Assembly (NCBI RefSeq): GCF_014490575.1
Contig: NZ_CP061033.1
Span: 1,364,001-1,428,000 of the forward strand
From: Corynebacterium zhongnanshanii
Lineage (GTDB): Bacteria > Actinomycetota > Actinomycetes > Mycobacteriales > Mycobacteriaceae
Reading direction: 5' to 3'
DNA length: 64,000 nt
Positions 9,947 through 18,881 of this stretch are shown here, one piece after another. Position numbers and translations under genes: made by a program. The notes beneath the pieces are model-generated. The model saw only the letters and a list, made by a program, of their open reading frames with translations, did no database searches and was not told where the DNA came from. Numbering within the stretch: the first letter of the stretch is position 1; the number at the start of each line of letters is the position of its first letter.

Positions 9947-10905
9947 AAGTCATCCCTTTCTTCGTTGTCTGGGTCATTTATCTCATACACCTCAGACATC
10001 CGAGCTGAATAATCGAACAAAGGTTCTGCGTTTTCTAAGGTTTCATAGCAGCGGTCGATCTGATACGAGGCATCCAACTGGTCAATGTGCGTCCACGTCA
10101 CGGACTCTAACGCCGCCATCAAATGTTCCCGCTCGCCCAGTTCCATCCCCTCTTCCACGTCAGGTGGATCCCAGCTCACTGCCGTGGAGCCTCTCCCCCA
10201 AAAAGCTCGGGGATCCACCATCTGTTCCGGCTGCGGATCCTCCAGAAGCCGGGGCTTCGAGGGACCTTCCGACGGTCCCCACAGAGCTTCTCCGCTCGCC
10301 AAGGCGTCCTTGAATGGTTGGGGATCAATGCCACGCAGGTGCAGCAGCTCTAACGGGCTCTCCTCCAACTCCCGTGCAAAACGCATCGCCACAGCCACAA
10401 TATGTTTGCAGACAGGCATGCGATCCGGGCAGTCGCAGTGGCGCCCTGCAATCGCGCTCAACAAGGGCGTGGTCAGAATCGACGGCGGACGCCCCACCAT
10501 GTACTCATGCAACACCTTCGGCGAGCTTCCGAGCAGCGTCGCCACGGCATCTTTCGTGTCCTCATCCATCGGATTGAGGGTCATCGTCACCTCAAAGGGC
10601 TCGAGCTGACTGCCCTTCACCCAACCCACCAGGTGATCGGTCGACCAGGCCACAAAGAGAACATGTCCTGCGCGGAAATAGTCCCGACCTCGCGTCACCC
10701 TTCCATGATCCGCCCCCTCGAGCGCCAGGTCCATAAAAGTAGTGGAGGCCCAATTGCCGCCAGAGCGTGGAACGGCGGGGCGGCGGATCTCAGCCTGCTG
10801 TTCGGCGCGTCGGCGCGCTCCAAAATCTGCCATCACTACCGTGTCATCGATCCGCTTGCGGCCTCGGCGACCCCGGCCATAGGAATTCGTTGGCCTAGTG
10901 ACCAC
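9943..10905 (-). CDS. SWIM zinc-finger protein
   Basis: 320 residues. A SWIM motif, C-D-C-P-D-x5-C-K-H, with flanking CDCPDRMPVCKHIVAVAMRF, lies near residue 170. SWIM domains bind zinc and are thought to mediate DNA or protein binding. An open frame continues upstream to 11001, but GTG at 10905 has GGAGG 8 bases before it and overlaps the helicase stop by 11 bases, so I prefer this start. In actinobacteria SWIM proteins are commonly encoded beside SNF2 helicases and probably act with them. Its own stop overlaps the SbcD-like start. Confidence 0.85.
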   Translation of the reverse strand: MVTRPTNSYGRGRRGRKRIDDTVVMADFGARRRAEQQAEIRRPAVPRSGGNWASTTFMDLALEGADHGRVTRGRDYFRAGHVLFVAWSTDHLVGWVKGSQLEPFEVTMTLNPMDEDTKDAVATLLGSSPKVLHEYMVGRPPSILTTPLLSAIAGRHCDCPDRMPVCKHIVAVAMRFARELEESPLELLHLRGIDPQPFKDALASGEALWGPSEGPSKPRLLEDPQPEQMVDPRAFWGRGSTAVSWDPPDVEEGMELGEREHLMAALESVTWTHIDQLDASYQIDRCYETLENAEPLFDYSARMSEVYEINDPDNEERDDL

Positions 10906-13900
10906 TGTCCTCACCTCCACGCTTGAACCGATGTAACGGTTCGTCCGAGCCTGTACGAAGGGTCCACAATTCGGACAGCTCGGCGTCGGATAAATCGGCA
11001 ATCCATCCTTCCCCGGCCCCGACCACGGTGCTGGCCAGCTCGCGTTTGCCCATGATCAGATCGTTGATGCGCTCATCCAGCGTTCCCTGAGCCACGAGTT
11101 TGTACACAGTCACGTCCTTATTTTGCCCGATGCGGTAAGCGCGATCGGTCGCCTGATCCTCCACCGCGGGGTTCCACCAGCGGTCGATGTGAATGACCAC
11201 ACTAGCCTCCGTCAAGGTAATTCCCGTGCCGCCGGCTTTCACGGACAGCACCATGAATTGCGGCCCATCGGGGGATTGAAAATCCTCCACCATCCGCGCA
11301 CGCTGCGCTCTGGTTAATCCGCCATGAAGCATAGGAATCTTCATGCCGAAATGCTGTTCCATCTCCGGAATGAGCAGTGATCCGAACGTGGGAAACTGAG
11401 TGAACAACAATGCCTTTCTGCCATCGGTCCGAGCCTGCTCAAGAATCTCAAAAATCCGTTCCACGCGATGAGAGCGATGCTTTCCATCTTTCAAGATTCC
11501 CGATCCATCCTGGGTGAAATGCACCGGATGATTGCAAATTTGTTTAATCCGCACCAACGCCCCCAAAATCATCGCACGCCGACCCGTTGTTCCGCGATGC
11601 ATGTCCTCTTCCAACCGGCTGATATACGCCTCGTACAGAGCCGCTTGTTCAGCGGTGAGCGCAATGGTCTCCACAATTTCCTGCTTCGGCGGTAGATCCA
11701 GCCCCACCTCTTCATCCGTTTTCAACCGTCGCAAAATAAACGGCTGCACCAGGTTTCTTAACCGCGCCGTGGCGTCGGGATCCTGATAGCGCTCAATGGG
11801 GATCGCCAAACGATTCTGAAAAGCCGGAGCACTGCCCAAAATCCCAGGATTCGCAAAATCCATCAGCGCATAAAGGTCCGCCAGTTTATTTTCCACGGGA
11901 GTTCCCGACAGAGCGATATGGTGATACGCATCAATACTGCGCACCGCGCGCGACTGTTTCGTGTTCGGATTCTTAATAGCCTGCGCCTCATCGGCCACAA
12001 CCCTGCCCCACCTCTGCCCGCGATAGCGTTCAGGGTTGCGCGCCACGCGGCCATAGGTGGTGAGCACAATATCCGGCGCTTCTTCAGGCGCCTGCTCATA
12101 CATTGCAAGCGACTCCGGCGCCCGAGGCCCATGATCGACCAAAATCTTCAGGCTGGGAACGTGCGTACGCGCCTCACTCACCCAGGCGTTCAGCACCGAG
12201 GTTGGCGCAATGACCAACGTGGTGACGGACGCCTGTCCTTCCTCCGCCCGATGCGCTTTTTCCCACGCCACGAGCGCCAAGATCTGCAGCGTCTTCCCCA
12301 AACCCATGTCATCAGCCAAGATGGCCCCAAGGTTATGCTGCAACATCCAGGCCAACCACTTCACGCCCCTGAGCTGATGCTCACGCAGGGGTGTCACGAC
12401 CGTCTCCGGTAGCTCGATATTCTGGGGCGGCTCCACCCGGTTGTCGTGGGTGAGCAGCTGATCCACCCATCCGTCCGTGATCACCGTGAATTCGTGTTCG
12501 TCCTCGCGATCGTCCTGGGATGCCGCGTTGGCCTCCAGCACATCGCGTACTGTCACCGCCGCCAGGTCTTGCTGTCCGCTGCGTTCCTTCGCCGATTCCT
12601 TCAGTACATCCATCCACTGCCGAGCGCGCCGCAAGGTTGTCTGGTCAAGGTGAACATATTTCCCATTGATCTTCACAATGGACGACGCCGAGTTCACCAT
12701 CTCTCGGGCAACCCGTTCATCCACAGCCTGACCGTTGAGGGAGATGCTGACGCTGAAGTTCATGAGCTGATCCAGCCCCAGCTTGCCGCTGCCGGGCCCA
12801 TCCCCCACTGCGGTGGTGCGAATACGTACCGACGGCCGCTGCGCGATCCACTCCCGAGGGATCATCACGTTGATCCCTCGGGACTTGAGTTCTGCCGCGC
12901 GAGTATCCAGCAGCTCCGCCACCTGGTCAAGAGTGAGCCCAATGGCAACCATGCGATCACGCAACGGATCCCCCGTCACAATGTCCGGTCCGGGGATCCA
13001 CCAACCGGGTTGTGCCCACACGTACACCGCATCTAGGGCTGGCCGCAGCTCGGGCCAGGCTTTCACCAGATCGTCCACGAATCTGGCGACCATGGTTCGG
13101 GTCTGCTCAGGCGTCTCCGCCGCGACCAGCGGCGTGACTGGGCCACCGTTGGTGGACAGCGCGAAGCCCAGCCGCCAGTGCCGTTTCTCCATGTTTTCTA
13201 CGGTGTCCTGCGGCGAGGACAGCATGAGCGTGAGCTCGGTGGCTTTCCGTGCAGCAGAACGGCGCCACTCAGCCAGAGCCTCCATGGTCCTGGAGCTCAC
13301 GCGGGACGATTCAGTTCCCGTGGCGAGTGCCTCCACAAACTCAACGCTTAAGTCCTCGTGCAACCCCTGGGCACGGCCGAGATGTTCCACAGCAATCCAG
13401 TGGATAAAATCATCCAGCACAGCGTGAACATCGGTGCCGTTGCGTGACAAGACTCCGGGCAGCACGCGCTCAAAGCGTTCTATCACGCGGTGATGGTCAC
13501 CGGCGGCAGAGACCACCCAGCGCGGATACCACGTCCGCTCCACCAAGTCCGTCCGAAACATGATGCGTCCCGAGCGCACGAGAGAATCGGCGAAGGCAAA
13601 AAGGTCGCACAGATACAGTATTTCTGGAGATAGACCTATCTCCTCGGGCGTTTTCCCCTCAGATTCGGTAGCCGCTGTATTGATATAGGAACACAGTGCC
13701 GTCATCAGCGCCACGCTTTCCTGTGGCGTGAAGGCCAGCGTGGGAACCTGGATCTCCACAATCCGACCCTTCGGCGAGGCCAGGGTATGCATACCCCTGC
13801 GGCGCATGGGACGGGAAATGACCAGTTCAAAGAGCTCGTGGGGCAGGCTCGTCCGGTCCAGTGTGCGCGGATCAAGCACCACGGAGTGGCCGTCTACTTG

Positions 13901-13966
13901 CTCTACCCACACGTGAATGCCACCGGAGGCCGGTGCGAAGGCATGAACGAGGTGGGTGTAACTCAT
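10895..13966 (-). CDS. SNF2/HepA-family DEAD/DEAH helicase
   Basis: 1023 residues. The N-terminal 500 residues form the accessory region common to bacterial SNF2 proteins of this type. Walker A ADDMGLGKTLQILAL is near residue 553, the DEAH-box equivalent VADEAQAIKNP near 660, the motif III SGTPVENK follows, and motif VI RAYRIGQNKDVTVYKL is near 945. SNF2 ATPases translocate on duplex DNA and remodel bound protein. It heads an overlapping operon with SWIM, SbcD-like and SbcC-like genes, which points to a DNA repair, recombination or anti-foreign-DNA role; that role is inference. Confidence 0.9.
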   Translation of the reverse strand: MSYTHLVHAFAPASGGIHVWVEQVDGHSVVLDPRTLDRTSLPHELFELVISRPMRRRGMHTLASPKGRIVEIQVPTLAFTPQESVALMTALCSYINTAATESEGKTPEEIGLSPEILYLCDLFAFADSLVRSGRIMFRTDLVERTWYPRWVVSAAGDHHRVIERFERVLPGVLSRNGTDVHAVLDDFIHWIAVEHLGRAQGLHEDLSVEFVEALATGTESSRVSSRTMEALAEWRRSAARKATELTLMLSSPQDTVENMEKRHWRLGFALSTNGGPVTPLVAAETPEQTRTMVARFVDDLVKAWPELRPALDAVYVWAQPGWWIPGPDIVTGDPLRDRMVAIGLTLDQVAELLDTRAAELKSRGINVMIPREWIAQRPSVRIRTTAVGDGPGSGKLGLDQLMNFSVSISLNGQAVDERVAREMVNSASSIVKINGKYVHLDQTTLRRARQWMDVLKESAKERSGQQDLAAVTVRDVLEANAASQDDREDEHEFTVITDGWVDQLLTHDNRVEPPQNIELPETVVTPLREHQLRGVKWLAWMLQHNLGAILADDMGLGKTLQILALVAWEKAHRAEEGQASVTTLVIAPTSVLNAWVSEARTHVPSLKILVDHGPRAPESLAMYEQAPEEAPDIVLTTYGRVARNPERYRGQRWGRVVADEAQAIKNPNTKQSRAVRSIDAYHHIALSGTPVENKLADLYALMDFANPGILGSAPAFQNRLAIPIERYQDPDATARLRNLVQPFILRRLKTDEEVGLDLPPKQEIVETIALTAEQAALYEAYISRLEEDMHRGTTGRRAMILGALVRIKQICNHPVHFTQDGSGILKDGKHRSHRVERIFEILEQARTDGRKALLFTQFPTFGSLLIPEMEQHFGMKIPMLHGGLTRAQRARMVEDFQSPDGPQFMVLSVKAGGTGITLTEASVVIHIDRWWNPAVEDQATDRAYRIGQNKDVTVYKLVAQGTLDERINDLIMGKRELASTVVGAGEGWIADLSDAELSELWTLRTGSDEPLHRFKRGGEDSGH

Positions 13967-13994
13967 ACCTGAAAGTTCTACCAGTCCCCTCCTA

Positions 13995-14010
13995 CATGAC
14001 TCACATCACA
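13995..14010. promoter_or_regulatory. Possible GlxR (CRP-type) binding site
   Basis: The minus strand reads TGTGATGTGAGTCATG. The left half matches TGTGA exactly; the right half matches TCA of TCACA. It sits between the divergent helicase operon and putP, upstream of the putP -10. The match is partial. Confidence 0.35.
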
Positions 14011-14036
14011 AAAGACTCAAAATAGAACACAGGTCA

Positions 14037-14042
14037 TATGAT
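14037..14042 (+). promoter_or_regulatory. -10 element of putP
   Basis: TATGAT lies 32 bases before the putP ATG. The -35 is weak. The putP ribosome site AAGGAG at 14061-14066 follows. Confidence 0.45.
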
Positions 14043-14073
14043 ATGGTCGGTCGGAACCCTAAGGAGAGTTTTT

Positions 14074-15654
14074 ATGACTGAACAAACATGGTTCGTCATT
14101 GCCATGGTTATCTACCTCGGCGCCATGTTGCTCATCGGACTTTATGGTTACAAGAACACCGACGAGTACGAGGACTACATGCTGGGTGGGCGCACACTGC
14201 ACCCATTCGTCGCAGCATTGTCCGCTGGCGCTTCCGATATGTCTGGTTGGCTGCTGATGGGCCTGCCAGGTGCCCTCTACATGTCCGGCTATGGAGAATT
14301 GTGGATGGCAATCGGCCTGCTCGTGGGCGCTGCCGTGAACTGGAAGATCACGGCTCCACGTCTGCGTGCGTACACTGAGGTCGCGAACAACTCCATTACT
14401 GTTCCGTCCTTCCTGGAAAACCGCTTCAATGACAGAACCCACATCCTGCGAGTAGCATCCGGTCTGATCATTTTGCTGTTCTTCACCTTCTATGTCTCTT
14501 CGGGCATGGTTGCAGGTGGACGCTACTTCGAATCGACCTTCGACGGTGATTACCTGACCGGAATGATCATCATCGCCGCCGTGACGGTGGGTTACACCTT
14601 CATCGGTGGCTTCACCGCTGTGTCCTACACGGACATGGTGCAGGGACTCATCATGTTCCTGGCGCTCATCGCGGTGCCTATCTTCGCGCTGATGGCGATG
14701 GATGACCCAAGCCAGATCTGGACCTACCAGACTCAGCACTCCTATGGAGCGAACCTGATCGAGGCTAACCCGAACTGGTTCTCCATGTTCGCGGGAGTCA
14801 GTGGCGTGGTCATCATTTCCAACCTGGCCTGGGGCCTGGGTTACTTCGGCCAACCACACATCATTGTGCGTTTCATGGCTCTGCGCAAGCCGTCCGACGC
14901 CCGCGCGGGTATGGCCTACGGTGTGGGCTGGATGGCACTGTGCCTGGTTGGCGCCGTGACGGTAGCCACCATCGGACCGGCCTACTTCGGCATGGACCCC
15001 AGCATCTCCATCGTGGATAAGCAGAACTTTGAGACGATCTTCCTGGACATGGGACGCATTCTGTTCCACCCACTGATCGCCGGTTTGGTTCTGACCGCTG
15101 TGCTGGCAGCGATCATGTCCACCATTTCTTCCCAGCTGCTGGTGGTTGCCTCCGCACTGATCGAGGACATCTACAAGGGCCTCATCAACAAGCAGGCTTC
15201 CGACAACGCTCTGAAGAACCTGTCCCGCATCGCAGTAATTGCCGTGGCACTGTTCGCGGCACTGATCGCCCTGAACCCGGACGCCGGTATCTTGGCCCTC
15301 GTGTCCTTCGCCTGGGCTGGTTTCGGTTCCGCCTTCGGCCCTGTCATCGTCGGTGCGCTGTACTGGCGCCGGCTCAACGCCGCAGGCGCTGGAGCTGGTC
15401 TGGTTGCCGGTGCCGTGGTCGCGTTCCTGTGGGGTGGTCTGGAGTCCTTCGGAATCATGGACAAGCCCTTCGGCCTCTACGAGATGGTCCCAGGTGTGCT
15501 GGCCAACGTCATCGCCATGGTGGTCGTCACCTTGATCACCAAGGCACCGGACGAGACCGTGACCTCCACCTTCGATAAGGCGGTTCAGGTTGCCAAGGAC
15601 CCGAACTACGCGCTGCCAACGACGCAGCAGAATCCCGCTGAGCAGCCGGCCTAA
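14074..15654 (+). CDS. putP: Sodium/proline symporter
   Basis: 526 residues with about 13 hydrophobic helices, a sodium:solute symporter. It imports L-proline with Na+, for nutrition or osmotic protection. Typical PutP sequence is visible: LGGRTLHPFVAALSAGASDM near residue 40, GWLLMGLPG, and GLGYFGQPHIIVRFMA near residue 255. The open frame begins at 14038, but ATG at 14074 follows AAGGAGAG with 7-8 bases spacing and is the natural start. It is monocistronic and diverges from the helicase operon. A CRP-type half-conserved site upstream hints at carbon control. Confidence 0.95.
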   Translation: MTEQTWFVIAMVIYLGAMLLIGLYGYKNTDEYEDYMLGGRTLHPFVAALSAGASDMSGWLLMGLPGALYMSGYGELWMAIGLLVGAAVNWKITAPRLRAYTEVANNSITVPSFLENRFNDRTHILRVASGLIILLFFTFYVSSGMVAGGRYFESTFDGDYLTGMIIIAAVTVGYTFIGGFTAVSYTDMVQGLIMFLALIAVPIFALMAMDDPSQIWTYQTQHSYGANLIEANPNWFSMFAGVSGVVIISNLAWGLGYFGQPHIIVRFMALRKPSDARAGMAYGVGWMALCLVGAVTVATIGPAYFGMDPSISIVDKQNFETIFLDMGRILFHPLIAGLVLTAVLAAIMSTISSQLLVVASALIEDIYKGLINKQASDNALKNLSRIAVIAVALFAALIALNPDAGILALVSFAWAGFGSAFGPVIVGALYWRRLNAAGAGAGLVAGAVVAFLWGGLESFGIMDKPFGLYEMVPGVLANVIAMVVVTLITKAPDETVTSTFDKAVQVAKDPNYALPTTQQNPAEQPA

Positions 15655-15753
15655 GGGCACGGCTGTTCCCCTTGCGGGACTACCGCGCGGGAATACACCC
15701 TTCGCGGGAATAAAAAAGTGAACCTTACAAGCGCCACTGCAGTCTAATACTGC

Positions 15754-16446
15754 ATGTGGCGTTTCCTTTCTGTCTTCATCCGTCGTGCACGCCTCTTCTG
15801 TGTGCACTTCTCCCCTGCGCGCGGCTTCCTCGCCGCCTGCACCGCGACCTCCCTCCTGTTGCTATTTCTCCCGCAGCGTACCCCTCCCGCCCCGCCAGAG
15901 TTGGCCGCGTCGCTGACGCATGACCTCTCCACGCTCACCGTCATCGCCGTGCGCCCCAAAGTGCTTGGCTACGATCGCGACCAGTTCGGCCATGGCTGGG
16001 CCCACTCGCTCAATCAGCACACCGGCCAGCTCTGCACCACCCGTGAAGCCGTTCTGCAGGACACCTTCGCCCTGCACGATTGCCGCGACCGCCGTGAGCT
16101 CGGCGTCGCGCATCCGCAGCTTGACCCCTACACTGGGCGAGCGATGGACCCCACCCACGTCGATATCGACCACATTGTCCCCCTGTCCGCCGCGTGGGAC
16201 CTGGGTGCGTGGTCGTGGACGTCGCAGCGTCGTCGCGATTTTGCCAACGACGCCCAGCTCAACCTCGTCGCGGTGGACTCCACCATCAACCGCACCAAAT
16301 CCGATGCCACCCTGTCCGCCTGGATGCCGCCGGATCCGCGACAGCACTGCGCCTATGCGGCACGGTACATCCACGTGTCGGCGGTCTACGGGCTCGCCAT
16401 CACCCGCGCCGACGAGCGCACGGCCCGCGCCGCATGCGGCCTCTAA
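15754..16446 (+). CDS. HNH endonuclease family (DUF1524-like) membrane-anchored or secreted protein
   Basis: 230 residues. A basic N-terminus is followed by a hydrophobic segment at about residues 28-42, so it is probably exported or anchored. The C-terminal half carries the DUF1524/HNH pattern: VDIDHIVPLSAAWDLGA (about 137-153), then RRRDFANDAQLNLVAVD and NRTKSDATLSAWMPP. DHIV plus the N-x-x-L and K-S-D residues form the beta-beta-alpha metal site of HNH nucleases. Such exported nucleases are common in actinobacteria, possibly for extracellular DNA use. The substrate is unknown. No partner gene is adjacent. Confidence 0.8.
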   Translation: MWRFLSVFIRRARLFCVHFSPARGFLAACTATSLLLLFLPQRTPPAPPELAASLTHDLSTLTVIAVRPKVLGYDRDQFGHGWAHSLNQHTGQLCTTREAVLQDTFALHDCRDRRELGVAHPQLDPYTGRAMDPTHVDIDHIVPLSAAWDLGAWSWTSQRRRDFANDAQLNLVAVDSTINRTKSDATLSAWMPPDPRQHCAYAARYIHVSAVYGLAITRADERTARAACGL

Positions 16447-16503
16447 GAGTGCGAAGGCCTGGCTAATCTGACAAAGCCCTGCTCATCTGACAAAGTAGAG
16501 CAT

Positions 16504-16989
16504 ATGGATAACATTATGGTGATTCTTCACGTCCTGGCCGCCATCCTCCTCATCGGCCCCGTCACAATTTCCACCTCCATGTTCGCGCCGCAGTTCCGCC
16601 GTGCCATCGCCGGCGACGCTGCCGCGAAGGGAGCCCTGCGCATCCTGGCAGGCATCACCCGCACCTACGGCTACATCTCCCTGCTGGTGCCGGTTCTAGG
16701 TATTGCAGCATGGTTCACCGTCGAGGGCGCCATGCAGCGCTACAACTTCCACGCCGCCATCCTGCTGGCCGTGATCGCATGGGTTCTGCTGGTGGCCGTG
16801 GTCATCCCGAAGCAGCGCGTGGCCGTGCTCGCCGCGGGCGCTCAGGAGCCTGGCGATGACCCAGCAACCCCTGGTGAAGAGGAGAAGCTCCGCGACGTTG
16901 ACGTGGACAAGATCCCAGGTCAGGCCGCAATGTTCGGCGGCATCTTCAACCTGCTGTGGTTCATCACCGCGGTGCTGATGTTCTTCTAA
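16504..16989 (+). CDS. Small integral membrane protein (DUF2269-like, tentative)
   Basis: 161 residues with four hydrophobic segments, at about 4-24, 55-80, 85-105 and 140-161, and an acidic Pro-rich loop near residues 115-135. The N-terminal helix IMVILHVLAAILLIGP and the layout resemble the poorly characterised DUF2269 membrane proteins, but the match is weak. The function is unknown. It stands alone between an HNH-type gene and a convergent peptidase gene, only 36 bases from the latter's stop. Confidence 0.7.
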   Translation: MDNIMVILHVLAAILLIGPVTISTSMFAPQFRRAIAGDAAAKGALRILAGITRTYGYISLLVPVLGIAAWFTVEGAMQRYNFHAAILLAVIAWVLLVAVVIPKQRVAVLAAGAQEPGDDPATPGEEEKLRDVDVDKIPGQAAMFGGIFNLLWFITAVLMFF

Positions 16990-17025
16990 GAATTCACCGA
17001 GCCAGCTCGCTTATCAGCTGGCCCA

Positions 17026-18846
17026 CTAATCAGCTGACTCAAGGCACCGAATCGTTCTCAAGAAGTCCAGCATCGTATCGGCAATCAGCCGGCGCGACTT
17101 CGGCTTCACAAACTGGTGCCCCTCCCCCGGAACCGTCAAAAACTCCGGGGTGTGCCCCGCATCAACCACAGCGTCATACAGCTGCTGGGATTCCTGCAAG
17201 GGCACATTTGTATCGTTCGCGCCGTGAATAAACAGAATCGGCGTGACCAACTCTCGCGCCTTATACAGCGGCGAAATCTCCAGCAACAACTCCGCGTCGT
17301 GCATCGGATAGCCATACTTCGGGGACGCCGCCGAGGCCAACCACGGCTCCGTGGACTCGTAATACGTCTCGAAACTCGTCATGCCGCAGGCATCCACCAC
17401 ACCACAGAACATCTCCGGGTAGCGGGCGGCCGCCAACAGCGCCAAGAATCCGCCATAACTGCGACCTCCCACGGCGATGCGGCCGGGGGACGCGAGGTTG
17501 GCGTCGAGCAAAAAAGAGGCAGTATCCGCAACATCATCCACGGCAGCAAATCGCCCGTAACGGTCATCGGCGTGCACAAACGCACGTCCATTGCCCTGCG
17601 ACCCGCGGATGTTGGGGGTAAACACGGTCACTCCGGCACTGACCAGATCGGCCAACACGTCATGGTGGCTGGGGCGCGACTGCCCCTCCGGGCCGCCGTG
17701 GAGATGGATATACACCGGGCGATTCTCCGCAGGCTCGGCGGGCATATACAACCAGCCGGAAAGCTCCAGCCCATCGCGCGCGGTGTAATGCACCAACTCC
17801 GGCGAATCAGCCTGGCGGGCTTGCTCCTCCAGACGCTCGGTCCGCTCCGGATCCAACGGCTCCACCCGGCCCACGTCGATGCGCAGCACCTCCACCGTCG
17901 GAGGAAGGCCGGGCCCCTCCACGGTCAGGGACAGCAGGCCGCCGTCGTCCGTGATCGACAGATGTGCTGCCACCATGCCCGGCAGCTCCACAGCGCGACG
18001 GACCTGCACGCGCTGCTCCTCCCCCAGCGCCAACAGCTCCAATGTGGAGATGCCGGCCTGGTTCCACAGCACAGCCACGGTGGATAGGTCTTCACTGATG
18101 ACGAACTCGTCCACGTCCGCATCGGGGTTACTGATGAGCTCCTCCACCTGGCGGCACACCGGGCGCGGCTGGCCGTCGTGGGCCAGCTCCACCACGATGC
18201 GTAAGATTCGACGCCGATCAGCGCCGTGGTCGGACACCACCAGAACCACCAGGGTTTCCTCATCAATCGGCAGGATCACACCCCGGTCCGTGGTCGCGCC
18301 CGGCTCCGGGGGCAGCAGAGGCATCCACTGGCCATCGGGGGTGACCAGGAGAAGCTCGCGATTGCCGCGCGGGCCCACGCGCATCAGGCAGTAGCCCGCC
18401 TCGGACGCCACAAGCATGGAATCCAGGCGGCGATCCATCACCACCGAACGGGAGTTTTCAGGATCTACCAGGCGGGCCTCGGACACGCCATCCACGGCGA
18501 CCACGTCCATCGCCAAGCGCCCGCGATCCCATTCCACGAGGGACGCGCGGGCGTCGTAGGTATGGCGCAGCGGGATAGCGTCCGGGATCACGGGGTCGGT
18601 GGAGACAATGAAGGTCTCCAAGCGCTCGGAGCCCTTCGGGGAGACCTCGCAGGCCACCCACTTGGTGTCCGGCGAATGCAGCACACGGGTCACCGGCCCC
18701 TCGACCGGCAATTGCACCGGACGTTCTGTGCCGATCCCCTCACCCGTCACTTCAGCCTGAACGGCATAGGGGTAGCCGCCTTCGCGAACGATGTAGGCGA
18801 TGGCGGACCCATCAGGTGACAAGGAGGGTGAGGTGGTGTGACGCAT
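17026..18846 (-). CDS. S9-family prolyl oligopeptidase-like serine peptidase
   Basis: 606 residues. The N-terminal half resembles a beta-propeller. The C-terminal alpha/beta hydrolase contains the catalytic Ser in AVGGRSYGGFLALLAA (about residue 463), Asp in HGANDTNVPLQES (about 547) and His in GEGHQFVKP (about 579). The family cleaves short peptides or acyl-peptides in the cytosol. No signal peptide is seen. The ATG at 18846 is preceded by TAGAAT and 9-10 bases, consistent with a leaderless transcript. It may be independent of the upstream RNA helicase, 35 bases away. Confidence 0.9.
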   Translation of the reverse strand: MRHTTSPSLSPDGSAIAYIVREGGYPYAVQAEVTGEGIGTERPVQLPVEGPVTRVLHSPDTKWVACEVSPKGSERLETFIVSTDPVIPDAIPLRHTYDARASLVEWDRGRLAMDVVAVDGVSEARLVDPENSRSVVMDRRLDSMLVASEAGYCLMRVGPRGNRELLLVTPDGQWMPLLPPEPGATTDRGVILPIDEETLVVLVVSDHGADRRRILRIVVELAHDGQPRPVCRQVEELISNPDADVDEFVISEDLSTVAVLWNQAGISTLELLALGEEQRVQVRRAVELPGMVAAHLSITDDGGLLSLTVEGPGLPPTVEVLRIDVGRVEPLDPERTERLEEQARQADSPELVHYTARDGLELSGWLYMPAEPAENRPVYIHLHGGPEGQSRPSHHDVLADLVSAGVTVFTPNIRGSQGNGRAFVHADDRYGRFAAVDDVADTASFLLDANLASPGRIAVGGRSYGGFLALLAAARYPEMFCGVVDACGMTSFETYYESTEPWLASAASPKYGYPMHDAELLLEISPLYKARELVTPILFIHGANDTNVPLQESQQLYDAVVDAGHTPEFLTVPGEGHQFVKPKSRRLIADTMLDFLRTIRCLESAD

Positions 18847-18853
18847 AATTCAT

Positions 18854-18869
18854 GCATTCTATCGAATGC
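18854..18869 (-). promoter_or_regulatory. Promoter region with small palindrome for the S9 peptidase
   Basis: GCATTCTATCGAATGC is a palindrome (6-bp arms). Its minus strand contains TAGAAT (18856-18861), a good -10, just upstream of the ATG. It could be an operator or a weak hairpin behind the helicase gene. Confidence 0.4.
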
Positions 18870-18881
18870 GTGGGTGCGTCC

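Noticed and set aside
14059..15807. Minus-strand frame over putP
   Set aside because: Shadow; putP has clear family motifs and a good start.
15754..16446. HNH protein as a second toxin with immunity
   Set aside because: No adjacent small partner gene and the DUF1524-like exported form is common in actinobacteria as a stand-alone gene.
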